The position numbers and the translations under genes were made by a program. Below are positions 1 to 8,634 of a stretch of DNA of 64,000 nt, piece after piece. The DNA lies in contig NZ_JACHND010000001.1 in NCBI RefSeq assembly GCF_014205275.1, positions 3,100,001 to 3,164,000 on the forward strand, in the 5' to 3' direction. Numbering within the stretch: position 1 is the first letter of the stretch; each line of letters starts with the position of its first letter. Source of the DNA: Sphaerisporangium siamense (GTDB taxonomy: Bacteria > Actinomycetota > Actinomycetes > Streptosporangiales > Streptosporangiaceae). A model generated the notes under the pieces. It worked only from the letters and a program-made list of their open reading frames with translations. It made no database searches and had not been told where the DNA came from.

Positions 1-960
1 GCGGCGGTGACCGCCGTCCTGCTGGCCTTCCTGCGCTCCGGCACCCACGTCGTCGCCCCCGCCCCGGTGTACGGCGGCACGTACGCGCTGCTCACGGGCA
101 CGCTGGCCCGCTTCGGCGTCTCGGCCGACTTCGTGGACTACTCCGACCTGCGCCGGGTGCGCGACGCCGTGCGCCCCTCGACCAGGATCATCTACGCGGA
201 GACCCTCGCCGACCCCACGATGGCCGTCGCCGACATCCGCGGGCTGTACCGCATCGCCAGGGACGCGGGCGCGCTGCTCGTGGTGGACTCCACGCTCGCC
301 ACGCCCGTGGTGTGCCGCCCGCTGGAGCACGGCGCCGACCTGGTCGTCCACTCCGCGACCAAGCTCCTCGGCGGGCACGACGACTGCACCGGCGGCGCCG
401 TGGTCGGCCGTCGCGAGCTCATCGCCCAGGTGCGTGAGGTCCGCATCGACACCGGGTCCGCGCTCGCGCCGGACGAGGCGTTCCTGCTGCGCCGCAGCCT
501 GGAGACCCTGCCGCTGCGCGTGCGCCGCATGTGCGCGACCGCCATGGTCTTCGCCGCCGCCGTCGCCAAGCACCCGGCCGTCCGCCGCGTCGACTACCCC
601 GGCCTGCCCGCCCACCCCGGCCACCAGCTCGCGCGCCAGCTCTTCGACGCCGGCCCCGAGGGCACCCGGTTCGGCGCGTCGCTGACCGTCACCCCGCACG
701 GCGGCTACGAGGCGGGCGTGATGCTCGCCGACACGCTGCGCATCGCCCGCATCGCGCCCTCCGTCGGCGGCACGCAGACCAAGGTCGCCCACGTCGCCTC
801 CACCACCCGCGGCCGGCCGGACGAGACGCGGCGGACGGCCGCGGCCGTCGACGCGGGCGCGGTGCGTTTCTCCATCGGCCTGGAGGACGCGGAAGACCTG
901 ATCGCGGACGTCACGGACGCCCTGGACGCGCTGCGATCGAACACCACGACACGTACCTGA
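1..960 (+). CDS. Trans-sulfuration PLP enzyme (cystathionine gamma-synthase/lyase family), 5' end cut off by the window
   Basis: The reading frame is open from base 1, so the N-terminus lies outside the window and the GTG at base 7 is an internal Val codon. The fragment has the Cys/Met-metabolism PLP fold. DSTLATP precedes the HSATKLLGGH segment, whose lysine (codon at 361-363) should form the Schiff base with PLP. The C-terminal half carries the family signatures VGGTQTK and RFSIGLED. Members make or split cystathionine, or degrade methionine or homocysteine, in the cytosol; the sequence alone does not separate these activities. It ends 40 bases before ddl on the same strand. Confidence is high for the family and low for the exact substrate. 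Confidence 0.9.
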   Translation, partial: AAVTAVLLAFLRSGTHVVAPAPVYGGTYALLTGTLARFGVSADFVDYSDLRRVRDAVRPSTRIIYAETLADPTMAVADIRGLYRIARDAGALLVVDSTLATPVVCRPLEHGADLVVHSATKLLGGHDDCTGGAVVGRRELIAQVREVRIDTGSALAPDEAFLLRRSLETLPLRVRRMCATAMVFAAAVAKHPAVRRVDYPGLPAHPGHQLARQLFDAGPEGTRFGASLTVTPHGGYEAGVMLADTLRIARIAPSVGGTQTKVAHVASTTRGRPDETRRTAAAVDAGAVRFSIGLEDAEDLIADVTDALDALRSNTTTRT

Positions 961-1000
961 CAAGCGGTGACGACCAGGGCGCACGGTAGATTCGGAAATC

Positions 1001-2116
1001 ATGAACGACCAGCATGAATCCCGGCCCCGCGTGCGCGTGGCGGTCGTCTTCGGAGGCCGCAACTCCGAGCACGCGGTGTCCCTCATGGGCGCGGGCAGCG
1101 TGCTCGGCGCCATCGACCGGTCGAAATACGAGGTCGTGCCCATCGGCATCGCCCCCGACGGCCGGTGGGTGCTCGCCTCCGACGACCAGAGGTTCGAGAT
1201 CGAGGGCGGCGAACTGCCCTCGGTGGACGGCGGCGGCACCGCGCTCGCCCTCCCCTCCGGCGGCGGCCCGCTCGTCACGCTGGACTCCGGGCGCATCCCC
1301 GGCACGCTCGGCACGGTGGACGTCGTCTTCCCCATGCTGCACGGCGCCTACGGTGAGGACGGCACCATCCAGGGCCTGCTGGAGATGGCGGGCGTGCGCT
1401 ACGTCGGCTCCGGGGTGCTGGCCAGCGCGGTCGGCATGGACAAGGCGTACATGAAGGCGCTGCTGGCCGGCGCCGGCCTGCCCGTGGGCCCCTACGTCGT
1501 GGTGCGCGACCGCGACTGGCGCCTGGACCGGGACCGGGTGCTGAAGGACGTCGAGGCCCTGGGCTGGCCCGTCTTCGTCAAGCCGTCCCGGGCGGGCTCC
1601 AGCCAGGGCATCACGCGCGTGGAGCACTACGGCGAGCTGGAGGCCGCGGTCGAGCACGCCCGCACGCACGACCCGAAGGTGCTGGTGGAGGCGGCCATCG
1701 ACGGCCGCGAGATCGAGTGCGCCGTGCTGGAGTCGCCGGGCGACGAGCCGCCGGCCGCCAGCCGGCCCGGAGAGGTGCTGGTCGCCGAGAACCACGAGTT
1801 CTTCGACTTCTCGGCCAAGTACATCGGGTCGGACATGTCCCTCGCCGTCCCCGCCGACATCCCCGCCGAGGCCGCCGAGGACCTGCGGGGCATGGCCGTG
1901 CGGGCGTTCGAGGCACTCGGCTGCGAGGGGCTGGCCCGGGTGGACTTCTTCTACACGTCCGACGGCGCGCTGATCGTCAACGAGATCAACACGATGCCCG
2001 GGTTCACGGCCATGTCGGTGGCGCCGCAGCTCTGGGCGGCCTCGGGCGTGTCGTACCCGGAGCTGGTCGACCGGCTCATCCAGCTCGCGCTCCAGCGGCC
2101 CGCGGGCCTGCGGTGA
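1001..2116 (+). CDS. ddl: D-alanine--D-alanine ligase
   Basis: This 371-residue ATP-grasp enzyme joins two D-alanines for the peptidoglycan stem peptide. The N-terminal domain opens with VAVVFGGRNSEHAVS (about residues 13-27). The central domain has the HGAYGEDGTIQG segment and the FVKPSRAGSSQG nucleotide-binding stretch. The C-terminus has RVDFF and the metal-binding EINTMPGFT. Length matches the family. I chose the ATG at 1001 because the conserved N-terminal strand starts only 12 residues later; no strong ribosome binding site precedes it. It converges with the DUF3515 gene, leaving 7 bases between the two stops. Confidence 0.96.
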   Translation: MNDQHESRPRVRVAVVFGGRNSEHAVSLMGAGSVLGAIDRSKYEVVPIGIAPDGRWVLASDDQRFEIEGGELPSVDGGGTALALPSGGGPLVTLDSGRIPGTLGTVDVVFPMLHGAYGEDGTIQGLLEMAGVRYVGSGVLASAVGMDKAYMKALLAGAGLPVGPYVVVRDRDWRLDRDRVLKDVEALGWPVFVKPSRAGSSQGITRVEHYGELEAAVEHARTHDPKVLVEAAIDGREIECAVLESPGDEPPAASRPGEVLVAENHEFFDFSAKYIGSDMSLAVPADIPAEAAEDLRGMAVRAFEALGCEGLARVDFFYTSDGALIVNEINTMPGFTAMSVAPQLWAASGVSYPELVDRLIQLALQRPAGLR

Positions 2117-2123
2117 GACGACG

Positions 2124-2597
2124 TCAGCCGGACGGCGTCTCCGCCGGCGGGAAGGCTGCCTTGATCGCGGGGGCGAGGTCGATGAGCACCCCCGAGGGGT
2201 CGTGCGCCCGCGAGATCGTCACCTCGACGTAGCCCCGCGGGTTGACGGCCGTGAACAGCGCCGGCCTGGCCGGGTCGGCGAACCACGGCACGCCGTCGAT
2301 CTCGGGGACCTGCTGCATCGGATCCATCGCGGCGGGCCTCGGCACGCCGCAGCGCAACGCGATCTCCCCGGCCCCCCACACCGCGACGTACGGCGAGGCG
2401 GGCTCGGAGGGGACGCGCTCGGCGCCGTCGAGGGTGCCGGGCAGGCGCTTCACCAGGGCCGCGCAGGCGGCCGCCGTGTCCCCCTGGGGCGCCGGAGGCG
2501 CGATCCGCACGGCGCCGCCGCACGCGGCCGACAGCAGCGCCAGCGCCGACAGGACGGCGGCGGTCCTTCCCGCCGTCAGCGCGGTCGGCACGGTCAC
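2124..2597 (-). CDS. DUF3515 family lipoprotein
   Basis: This is a 157-residue exported protein. A basic N-terminus, a hydrophobic stretch and a lipobox ending LLSAAC make Cys26 the likely lipidated residue, so the mature protein should sit on the outer face of the membrane. The rest resembles the actinobacterial DUF3515 family, with paired cysteines in CAAL and LRCGVP and the segment VPWFAD. No function is established for the family. It lies directly downstream of the Lrp-like gene (15 bases apart), probably in the same transcript, and is often found beside ddl and thiL in actinobacteria. Confidence 0.85.
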   Translation of the reverse strand: MTVPTALTAGRTAAVLSALALLSAACGGAVRIAPPAPQGDTAAACAALVKRLPGTLDGAERVPSEPASPYVAVWGAGEIALRCGVPRPAAMDPMQQVPEIDGVPWFADPARPALFTAVNPRGYVEVTISRAHDPSGVLIDLAPAIKAAFPPAETPSG

Positions 2598-2612
2598 CCC
2601 CGGGAGGTCAGC

Positions 2613-2849
2613 TCAGATATGGACGATCGGACACGTAAGAGTACGCGTGATCCCCTCGACGGCCTGAATCTTCGCGACGACGAGCTTGCCGAGTTCGTCC
2701 ACGTTGTTGGCCTCGGCGCGGACGATCACATCGTACGGGCCGGTGACGTCCTCGGCCTGGGTCACCCCTGGGATGACCTTGATGGCGCCCGCGACGTCGG
2801 CGGCCTTGCCTACTTCTGTCTGGATGAGGATGTAAGCCTGCACCATCAC
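2613..2849 (-). CDS. Stand-alone Lrp/AsnC ligand-binding (RAM) domain protein
   Basis: This 78-residue protein consists only of the alpha/beta RAM domain that binds amino acids and drives oligomerisation in Lrp regulators. The helix-turn-helix is absent. The conserved core VTGPYDVIVRAEANNVDEL is clear. A GGGAGGA ribosome binding site sits 4 bases before the ATG. Such single-domain members may bind amino-acid effectors or mix with full-length Lrp proteins; that is inference. The gene diverges from thiL across an 80-base spacer and precedes the DUF3515 lipoprotein gene. Confidence 0.9.
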   Translation of the reverse strand: MMVQAYILIQTEVGKAADVAGAIKVIPGVTQAEDVTGPYDVIVRAEANNVDELGKLVVAKIQAVEGITRTLTCPIVHI

Positions 2850-2928
2850 GTCCTCCCGGCGGGGGCGAAGCTCGCTGCTGTCATCGTGTCAATGCCGCAT
2901 GTAGATCAGTGCCGAATCGCCACCGTAC

Positions 2929-3894
2929 ATGGAACACACCTGGAGGTGTGCTATCACAGTCGCAGATCTTGGTGAATTCGGGATCATTGCACGTATTGTC
3001 GGACGCTTGCCTCAAACTCCCGCGGTATTGCTCGGTCCGGGCGATGACGCCGCGCTATTGCGTGCTCCCGATGGGCGGGTTGCCGTGACGACGGATCTCC
3101 TCCTTGAGGGTAGGCACTTCCGCCGTGATTGGTCCAGTCCGTACGACATCGGCAGGAAGGCGGCGGCGCAGAACCTCGCCGACATCGCCGCCATGGGCGC
3201 GGTTCCCACCGCCCTCGTCGTCGGCCTCGGCCTGCCCGGGGATCTGCCCACCTCGTGGCTGGACGGGCTCACCGACGGGTTCGGGGACGAGTGCGCGACG
3301 ATCGGCGCGGGCGTGGCCGGGGGCGACATCGTCCGGTCCGAGCGGGTCGTGCTCGGCGTGACCGCGCTCGGTGACCTCGGCGGACGGCCGCCCGTCACCC
3401 GCTCGGGGGCCCGGCCGGGGCAGGTGCTCGCCGTGGCGGGCAAGCTCGGGCACGCCGCGGCGGGGCTGGCGCTGTACGAGGCGGGGCGCGCCGAGGAGTG
3501 GCCCGCGCTGGCCGAGGCGCACCGTCGGCCGAGCCCCCCGTACTCCTGCGGGCCCGCCGCCGCCGCCCTCGGCGCCACCGCGATGCTGGACGTCAGCGAC
3601 GGGCTGCTCCAGGACATCGGCCACATCGCCACGGCGAGCGGCGTCCGCGTGGAGATCGACCCGGCGCTGCTGCCCGTGGACGACGCCCTCACCGCCGCGG
3701 CGGCCGCACTGGGGGAGGATCCGCTGCGGTGGACGCTCACCGGTGGCGAAGATCACGCGCTCGCGGCCGTGTTCCCCCCGGAGGCGGCGCCGCCGGGGGA
3801 GTGGCGGGTCGTGGGCCGTGTCACGGAGGGCGAAGGCGTGCAGGTCAGGGGGCGTGAGGAGGCGTACGGGGGCTGGGACCACTTCCGGGGGTAG
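2929..3894 (+). CDS. thiL: Thiamine-monophosphate kinase
   Basis: ThiL phosphorylates thiamine monophosphate to the active diphosphate coenzyme. The PurM/AIR-synthase fold is shown by LGPGDDAA, TTDLLLEGRHF, NLADIAAMGA, GGDIVRS and a C-terminal LTGGEDHAL. The 321-residue length is normal for the family. The first ATG in frame (2929) adds eight atypical residues and has no ribosome binding site. A strong GGAGG (2942-2946) is correctly spaced for the in-frame ATC codon at 2953, where the family-like N-terminus TVADLGEFG begins. The true start is therefore uncertain and may be non-canonical. thiD lies 3 kb downstream on the same strand. Confidence 0.94.
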   Translation: MEHTWRCAITVADLGEFGIIARIVGRLPQTPAVLLGPGDDAALLRAPDGRVAVTTDLLLEGRHFRRDWSSPYDIGRKAAAQNLADIAAMGAVPTALVVGLGLPGDLPTSWLDGLTDGFGDECATIGAGVAGGDIVRSERVVLGVTALGDLGGRPPVTRSGARPGQVLAVAGKLGHAAAGLALYEAGRAEEWPALAEAHRRPSPPYSCGPAAAALGATAMLDVSDGLLQDIGHIATASGVRVEIDPALLPVDDALTAAAAALGEDPLRWTLTGGEDHALAAVFPPEAAPPGEWRVVGRVTEGEGVQVRGREEAYGGWDHFRG

Positions 3895-4027
3895 CGGTCG
3901 CGGCGGGCGGCCTCGGGTGGCCGGGTGTGGCCAGGGTGAGTCACGCGAACTTGGTGAAAATTGTGACAAAGAAGTGTTAAAGGTGTTATGAAGTGGGGCG
4001 CTGTGCTTTCTACGAGAAGGACGCTTC

Positions 4028-6475
4028 ATGGGACGAGGACGCCACACGCCCCGCCGCGGATCCGGCGGTGACGCTTGGGACGACCACGGCGATCCCGGCT
4101 GGGACGACGAGCGCGGCACCCAGGAATGGCTCAACGACGACGCCACCTGGCACGACGAAACCCCCATCCAGGCCAAAACCGCCCCCCTCCCACCGTCGGC
4201 TCCCCCACCCGGCGCCGCCGTACCCGGCGCACCTGTCTCCGGCGCCCCCGCGCCAGGGTTTCCAGCCTCGGGTCCTTCCACGGCATTCGAGCACGGCACC
4301 CCCACACCAGCGCCCTTCGGCCCTGACGTCCCGCCACCCGCGACTTCCCCGCCCAGCGGCCCCCTGCCCACCCCCTTCTCGCCTCCCGCCCCCACATCAG
4401 GAGCTCCCGCCCCTGGCGCCGCGCCCACAGCCTTCCCGCCCCCTGGCCCCATGCCAGGGGCTCCCGCGTTTGGTGGCCCCGTGCCAGGGGTGTCCGGGTC
4501 TGGCGGTCCCGTGCCCACAGCTTTCCCGCCTCCTGGGCCCATGCCAGGGGCTTCCGCGTTTGGTGGCTCCGTGTCAGGGGCTCCCGCCTCTGATGGTCCC
4601 GCGCCTGGGGTTTTCGGGCTTGGTGGCTCCGCATCCGAGGCTCCGGCTTTCGGGGTTGATGGCTCCCCGTCCGGGGCTTCCGCGCCTGGTGGTCCTGCTG
4701 CCGGGCCTTTCGGGTCCGGTGGTTCCGCGTCGGGGGGGTCAGCGTCTGGTGGTTCCGAGGCCGAGGTATTCGGGCCCGGTGGTCCTGAGTCTGCGGCTGC
4801 GGTCTTCGGTGGGCCTGAGGCCGCGCGGCGTTTGCCTCGGGAGGACACGCCCGTCTGGCCTCGGCCGGGGGAGCGGCAGGCGTACGGCTTTCCCGGCGCG
4901 CCTGAGGACCCCTCGGACCCGTTCGCGCACACCGGCCCGATGGCCGCCGTGCCCCCGTACCCGTCCGAGACCGGGCCCGGCACCGATCCCTTCGCCCAGC
5001 CACGCCCACCCCTGAGCCCGTCCCCCTCCGCCGGAGCCCCGGGCGAGGGTTTCCCGCACACCGGCCAGTTCGCGGCGACGGGCGCCTTCCCCGCCGACGA
5101 CCGCGCACCTGACGAGCCCTTCCCCCACACCGGGCAGTTCGCGGCGGTGGGAAGGTCCGAGGGACCGGACGAAACCCTCCCTCAGGGGCGGACCGACAGG
5201 GCGGGCGAAGCCGTCCCGCACACCGGGCAGTTCGCGGCCGTGGGCCGCCCCGAGGGGCGCGCGGGCGATGAGGCGTTCCCCCACACCGGGCAGTTCGCGG
5301 CTGGGGGGCGGGCGGACGATGAGGCATTTCCCCATACCGGGCAGTTCGCAGCGGTCGGGTCCCTGCCGGGGGAGCGGTCGGGGGATGACGACGCGGTGCC
5401 CCATACCGGCCAGATACGGGCGGTGGGTGCTTTCCCGGCCGACGGGGAGGCGGGCTCCGACGACGCCACGGACTCCTTCCCCCACACGGGCACGATCCTG
5501 CGGGTGGGCGCCGCCCCGGGTCCCTCGGAGGGGCGGGGCCGCGGGCGAGGGGACGGTGAGCGGCGCGGACGGCGCGGCACGCGGCGGGGCGGGGCCCTGG
5601 CGGGCCGCGCGCGCTCCCTCGCGATCGTCTCCGCCGTCGGGGTCGCGATGGCGGTCGCCGCGACCGTCATCGGCGTGAAGCTGTCGTCCAACGAGCTGAC
5701 CATGAACACGCCGACCAAATGCGAGGGCCCCACCTGCGCCGCCGTCGCCGAGCCCACCGGCGTTCCCGCGACGGCCGGCGAGGCGGATGACACCTTCGAG
5801 TCCGAGCCGTCGGAGTCGTCGGCCCCGTCCAGGTCGGCGACGCCCGCGCCGAGCCGCACCGCGCAACGGCAGGTCCCCGCTCCCGAACCCACGATCACCA
5901 CCCCCTCGCCCGAGCGCACGACCGGCAGGCCGACCCCCAAGGCCACGAAGACGCGGAACGCGCCGAGGAACACCCCCGTCCCGACCCAGACCGAGGACGC
6001 CGACCCGCAGAACCCCAGAGCGTCCGGCGCCCCGGTCTCCGCCCCGCCCACGGAGTCGCCGCGGACGGCCGAGCCTTCGCAGTCGCCCCAGAACACCCCG
6101 TTCGACGAGAGCGGGCGGCGCGCCGCGCCCGGCCAGGTGTCGGTGGACTTCGCCCTGTCCGAGGTCGGCGACACCGGGTACACCGGCCGTGTGTCCGTGG
6201 TCAACACCGGTCCCGCGCTGGACGGCTGGACGCTGCGGCTGCCCGTCGGCGGGACCGTCACCGGCGCGGACGGGGCCGTCTGGGACCAGGACGGCGCGAC
6301 CCTCGTGCTCACCTCGCCGGGCCGGCTCGGCGCGGGCGAGCACGCCGTCATCGCCTTCACCGCCGACGGCGACGCCACCGTCCCCGACACCTGCCGCCTC
6401 GCCGAAGGCGTCTGCCATATGGACGACGAACAGACCGCCCGCACAGCCGCGACGGCCCGCCGCAAGACCGCCTAG
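4028..6475 (+). CDS. Large repeat-rich protein with HTGQFAAVG repeats, one membrane segment and a CBM2-like C-terminal domain
   Basis: This 815-residue protein has four parts. First is a charged N-terminus. Next comes a long Pro/Gly/Ala/Ser-rich disordered region (about residues 50-260) with internal duplications such as TAFPPPGPMPGA. Then there are eight degenerate copies of a PHTGQFAAVG motif (about residues 299-495), spaced by acidic linkers. A hydrophobic helix follows the Arg-rich stretch (about residues 535-560), then a Thr/Pro/Ser-rich stalk and a C-terminal beta domain (about 695-795). That domain resembles a cellulose-binding CBM2 fold, with WTLRLPVGGTV and a Cys pair. The topology suggests repeats in the cytoplasm and the beta domain outside. 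A GAGAAGGA site precedes the ATG. I know no experimentally defined function. Confidence 0.75.
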   Translation: MGRGRHTPRRGSGGDAWDDHGDPGWDDERGTQEWLNDDATWHDETPIQAKTAPLPPSAPPPGAAVPGAPVSGAPAPGFPASGPSTAFEHGTPTPAPFGPDVPPPATSPPSGPLPTPFSPPAPTSGAPAPGAAPTAFPPPGPMPGAPAFGGPVPGVSGSGGPVPTAFPPPGPMPGASAFGGSVSGAPASDGPAPGVFGLGGSASEAPAFGVDGSPSGASAPGGPAAGPFGSGGSASGGSASGGSEAEVFGPGGPESAAAVFGGPEAARRLPREDTPVWPRPGERQAYGFPGAPEDPSDPFAHTGPMAAVPPYPSETGPGTDPFAQPRPPLSPSPSAGAPGEGFPHTGQFAATGAFPADDRAPDEPFPHTGQFAAVGRSEGPDETLPQGRTDRAGEAVPHTGQFAAVGRPEGRAGDEAFPHTGQFAAGGRADDEAFPHTGQFAAVGSLPGERSGDDDAVPHTGQIRAVGAFPADGEAGSDDATDSFPHTGTILRVGAAPGPSEGRGRGRGDGERRGRRGTRRGGALAGRARSLAIVSAVGVAMAVAATVIGVKLSSNELTMNTPTKCEGPTCAAVAEPTGVPATAGEADDTFESEPSESSAPSRSATPAPSRTAQRQVPAPEPTITTPSPERTTGRPTPKATKTRNAPRNTPVPTQTEDADPQNPRASGAPVSAPPTESPRTAEPSQSPQNTPFDESGRRAAPGQVSVDFALSEVGDTGYTGRVSVVNTGPALDGWTLRLPVGGTVTGADGAVWDQDGATLVLTSPGRLGAGEHAVIAFTADGDATVPDTCRLAEGVCHMDDEQTARTAATARRKTA

Positions 6476-6481
6476 CGACCC

Positions 6482-6770
6482 CGCCTGCCATAAGGAACGC
6501 CCAACGACCTTCGCCTGCCGTGAAGAGCGCCTGACGACCGCCGCATGTCGTTGAAGGCGGCCCCAGCAACCACAACTGGCCGCGAGGACCGCCCAGCCGA
6601 TCACCGTCTGCCATGAAGGCGGCCCACCGGCCACCGCCCATCCCGGGGCCAGCCCACCGGTCACCGTCTCGGAGGCGGCCCACCGGTCACCGCCCGTGCC
6701 GGAGGGCCCGCGGGACCCCGTCCCGGAGGGGGCCCACCCGGCCACCGCCCGTCCCAGAGGCGGGCGCCGC
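6482..6770. repeat. Degenerate ~30-bp tandem array filling the spacer before thiD
   Basis: The 408-base spacer between the repeat protein and thiD has no convincing gene. Two clear 30-base copies start it (6482 and 6512: CGCCTGCC...GACGACC). More diverged copies follow, built around GCGGCCCACCGG and TCACCG near 6618, 6651, 6674 and 6730. The last 110 bases before thiD are ordinary GC-rich sequence. Confidence 0.6.
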
Positions 6771-6883
6771 CGGTTCCGGTCTTCGGGAAGGTCGTTCGGT
6801 GGTCCGTGTGTGGGGCGGGTCGGGGTGGTGATCAGGGACGCCCGCGTCCTCGGGATGGGGTGGGGGGCTGGTTTGATGGACGG

Positions 6884-7669
6884 ATGACACCTCCCCGTGT
6901 GCTGACGATCGCAGGGTCCGACTCCGGAGGAGGCGCGGGCATCCAGGCCGATCTGAAGACCATGCTCGCGCTGGGCGTCCACGGCATGAGCGTGATCGCC
7001 GCCGTGACCGCGCAGAACTCCCTCGGCGTCCAGGGCTACTGGGAACTGCCCCCCGAGGCCGTGCGCGCCCAGCTCTCCTCGGTGCTCGGCGACATCGGCG
7101 TCCAGGCCGTCAAGACCGGCATGCTGGCGTCCCCGGCGCTGGTCGAGATCGTCGCCGAAATCCTGTCCGGTGTGGCGGCGCCCGTGGTGGTGGATCCGGT
7201 GGGCGTCTCCAAGCACGGCGACTCGCTCCTCGCCCCCGAGGCGGTGGACGTCGTCAAGGGCCGCCTGCTGCCCGTCGCGACCGTGGTCACCCCCAACCTG
7301 TGGGAGGTCGAGCAGCTCACCTCGGTGAAGGTGGAGGACGAGGACGGCCTACGCCCGGCCGCCGAGGCGGTGCTGGCGCTCGGCCCCGCGTGGGCGCTGA
7401 TCAAGGGCGGCCACCTGCCCGGCCCGCCGGTGGACCTGCTCACCGACGGCGTCCGCGAGTACCGCTTCCGCGCCGAGCGCCACGACAACCGGCACACCCA
7501 CGGCACGGGTTGCACGCTGGCCTCGGCCATCGCCTCCCACCTCGCGCTCGGCGAGGACGTCCCGGAGGCCGTGCGCAAGGCGAAGGAGTACGTCACCGGG
7601 GCGATCGCCCACGGTTTCCCCCTGGGCGCGGGCATCGGCCCGGTGGACCACGCCTGGCGGTGGCGCTGA
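6884..7669 (+). CDS. thiD: Bifunctional hydroxymethylpyrimidine / HMP-phosphate kinase
   Basis: This 261-residue ribokinase-fold enzyme phosphorylates 4-amino-5-hydroxymethyl-2-methylpyrimidine twice for thiamine synthesis. The N-terminal [19 protein letters not shown] is the family hallmark. The C-terminal [15 protein letters not shown] contains the anion-hole motif with Cys210. The ATG at 6884 is preferred over upstream GTG codons because the conserved start [14 protein letters not shown] begins there. With thiL upstream, two separate thiamine steps are encoded within 5 kb, although tandem-repeat DNA and an unrelated gene lie between them. Confidence 0.95.
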   Translation: MTPPRVLTIAGSDSGGGAGIQADLKTMLALGVHGMSVIAAVTAQNSLGVQGYWELPPEAVRAQLSSVLGDIGVQAVKTGMLASPALVEIVAEILSGVAAPVVVDPVGVSKHGDSLLAPEAVDVVKGRLLPVATVVTPNLWEVEQLTSVKVEDEDGLRPAAEAVLALGPAWALIKGGHLPGPPVDLLTDGVREYRFRAERHDNRHTHGTGCTLASAIASHLALGEDVPEAVRKAKEYVTGAIAHGFPLGAGIGPVDHAWRWR

Positions 7670-7674
7670 CGCAC

Positions 7675-7880
7675 CCCCGCTCTCAGCGGGACGCAGCCCC
7701 GGTTCACAGCGGGACGCAGCCACAGCTCACAGCAGGACGCAGGCCCCCGCTCACGGCCACAGCAGGCGCTCACGGCCACGCGGGACGCAGGGCTCGCTCA
7801 CGGCCACAGCGGGACGCCTAGGCTCCCCTCACGGCCACAGCGGGATGTACGCCCCGCTCGCGGCCGGCAGGACGTAGGCC
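7675..7880. repeat. Degenerate tandem array after thiD
   Basis: About seven imperfect copies of a unit built on CTCACGGCCACAGCGGGACGCAGG lie in the spacer between thiD and the convergent membrane protein gene. Copies are visible near 7700, 7728, 7753, 7775, 7798 and 7834. Unit length drifts between about 22 and 36 bases. No coding role is apparent. Confidence 0.6.
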
Positions 7881-7884
7881 CCGC

Positions 7885-8526
7885 TCACAGCAGGCGGGCG
7901 ATGGGGTCGTCGGCGAGGCGGCGTAGCAGGGTCGCGGTGCGTGTGGCCTGCGCGGCGTCGGGCTCCGGGCGCGTACCCGAGCCGACCGCGTCGGCCAGCG
8001 CGTTCAGTTCGTGCGGCGGCAGCAGCGTGCGGGCCATGCTGTGCAGGCGCAGCCGCACCTTGCGGCCGGTCGCAGGGTCCTCGGCCATCAGGTGGGGCAC
8101 CCGGCGGCCCGTGGGGATGGTCCCCTCGCCGTGCGGGTTCCTGACGTACTCGGGCTCGGAGTCGATCCACACGCGGGACGTCGCGAGGTCGGCCCTGCGC
8201 GTGCCCAGCAGCCCCCGCACCTCCAGCACGGTGCCGCTGAGGATCGCCTGCCGGCGGTACGTGCCGAGCACCATGGTCACGAGGAAGCCGATCATCAGCA
8301 GGGCCGCCACGGCGAACACCGCGCGGACCGCGAGCGCGGGGAACGCTCCCGCGCCGGACTCGAACGCCGGTAGCGCGCGGAACTCCGGGTCCGACCGGCC
8401 GAGGGCAAGGGCCGCCACCCCGGCGATCCCGGCGAGGACGCCGAGGAAGAGCAGCCCGATGATCGACACGGTGACCTTCTGGCCTGTGGAGGCGTTCACG
8501 CTCAGGCGTATGGGCGGATTCAGCAC
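7885..8526 (-). CDS. Two-helix membrane protein of unknown function
   Basis: This 213-residue protein has two hydrophobic segments (about residues 18-42 and 64-88). Between them is a short extracytoplasmic loop, and after them a soluble C-terminal domain with VLEVRGLLGTRRADLA and VWIDSEPEYV. The topology recalls small PH-domain or DUF3592-like membrane proteins, but I cannot assign it firmly. It is transcribed toward the thiD array and lies downstream of rpmB, from which it is separated by a hairpin at 8588-8614. Codon use is normal for the genome, so it is very likely a real gene. Confidence 0.75.
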   Translation of the reverse strand: MLNPPIRLSVNASTGQKVTVSIIGLLFLGVLAGIAGVAALALGRSDPEFRALPAFESGAGAFPALAVRAVFAVAALLMIGFLVTMVLGTYRRQAILSGTVLEVRGLLGTRRADLATSRVWIDSEPEYVRNPHGEGTIPTGRRVPHLMAEDPATGRKVRLRLHSMARTLLPPHELNALADAVGSGTRPEPDAAQATRTATLLRRLADDPIARLL

Positions 8527-8587
8527 GACGGAGAAGCTACCCAGCCGATCTCACGCCACGCCGCCCATCGCGTCATCGAACGACGAA

Positions 8588-8614
8588 GGCCCGCCGCCTT
8601 CGGAGGCGACGGGC
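8588..8614 (-). terminator. Hairpin downstream of rpmB
   Basis: GGCCCGCCGCC and its near-complement flank a TTCGG loop, with one mismatch. The hairpin lies 20 bases past the rpmB stop, as expected for an intrinsic-type terminator without a T-tract. Confidence 0.55.
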
Positions 8615-8634
8615 CGACGGGGGCGAGGCTCAGG

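Noticed and set aside
3055-5130. Long minus-strand frame opposite thiL and the repeat protein
   Set aside because: High-GC antisense artefact; composition is Pro/Gly/Ala only and it runs across two genes with good motifs on the other strand.
4739-7216. 825-codon minus-strand frame
   Set aside because: Runs antisense through the repeat protein, the tandem array and thiD; no domain recognised.
6482-7880. CRISPR-like arrays
   Set aside because: Units are directly adjacent and degenerate, with no unique spacers and no cas genes; these are simple tandem repeats.
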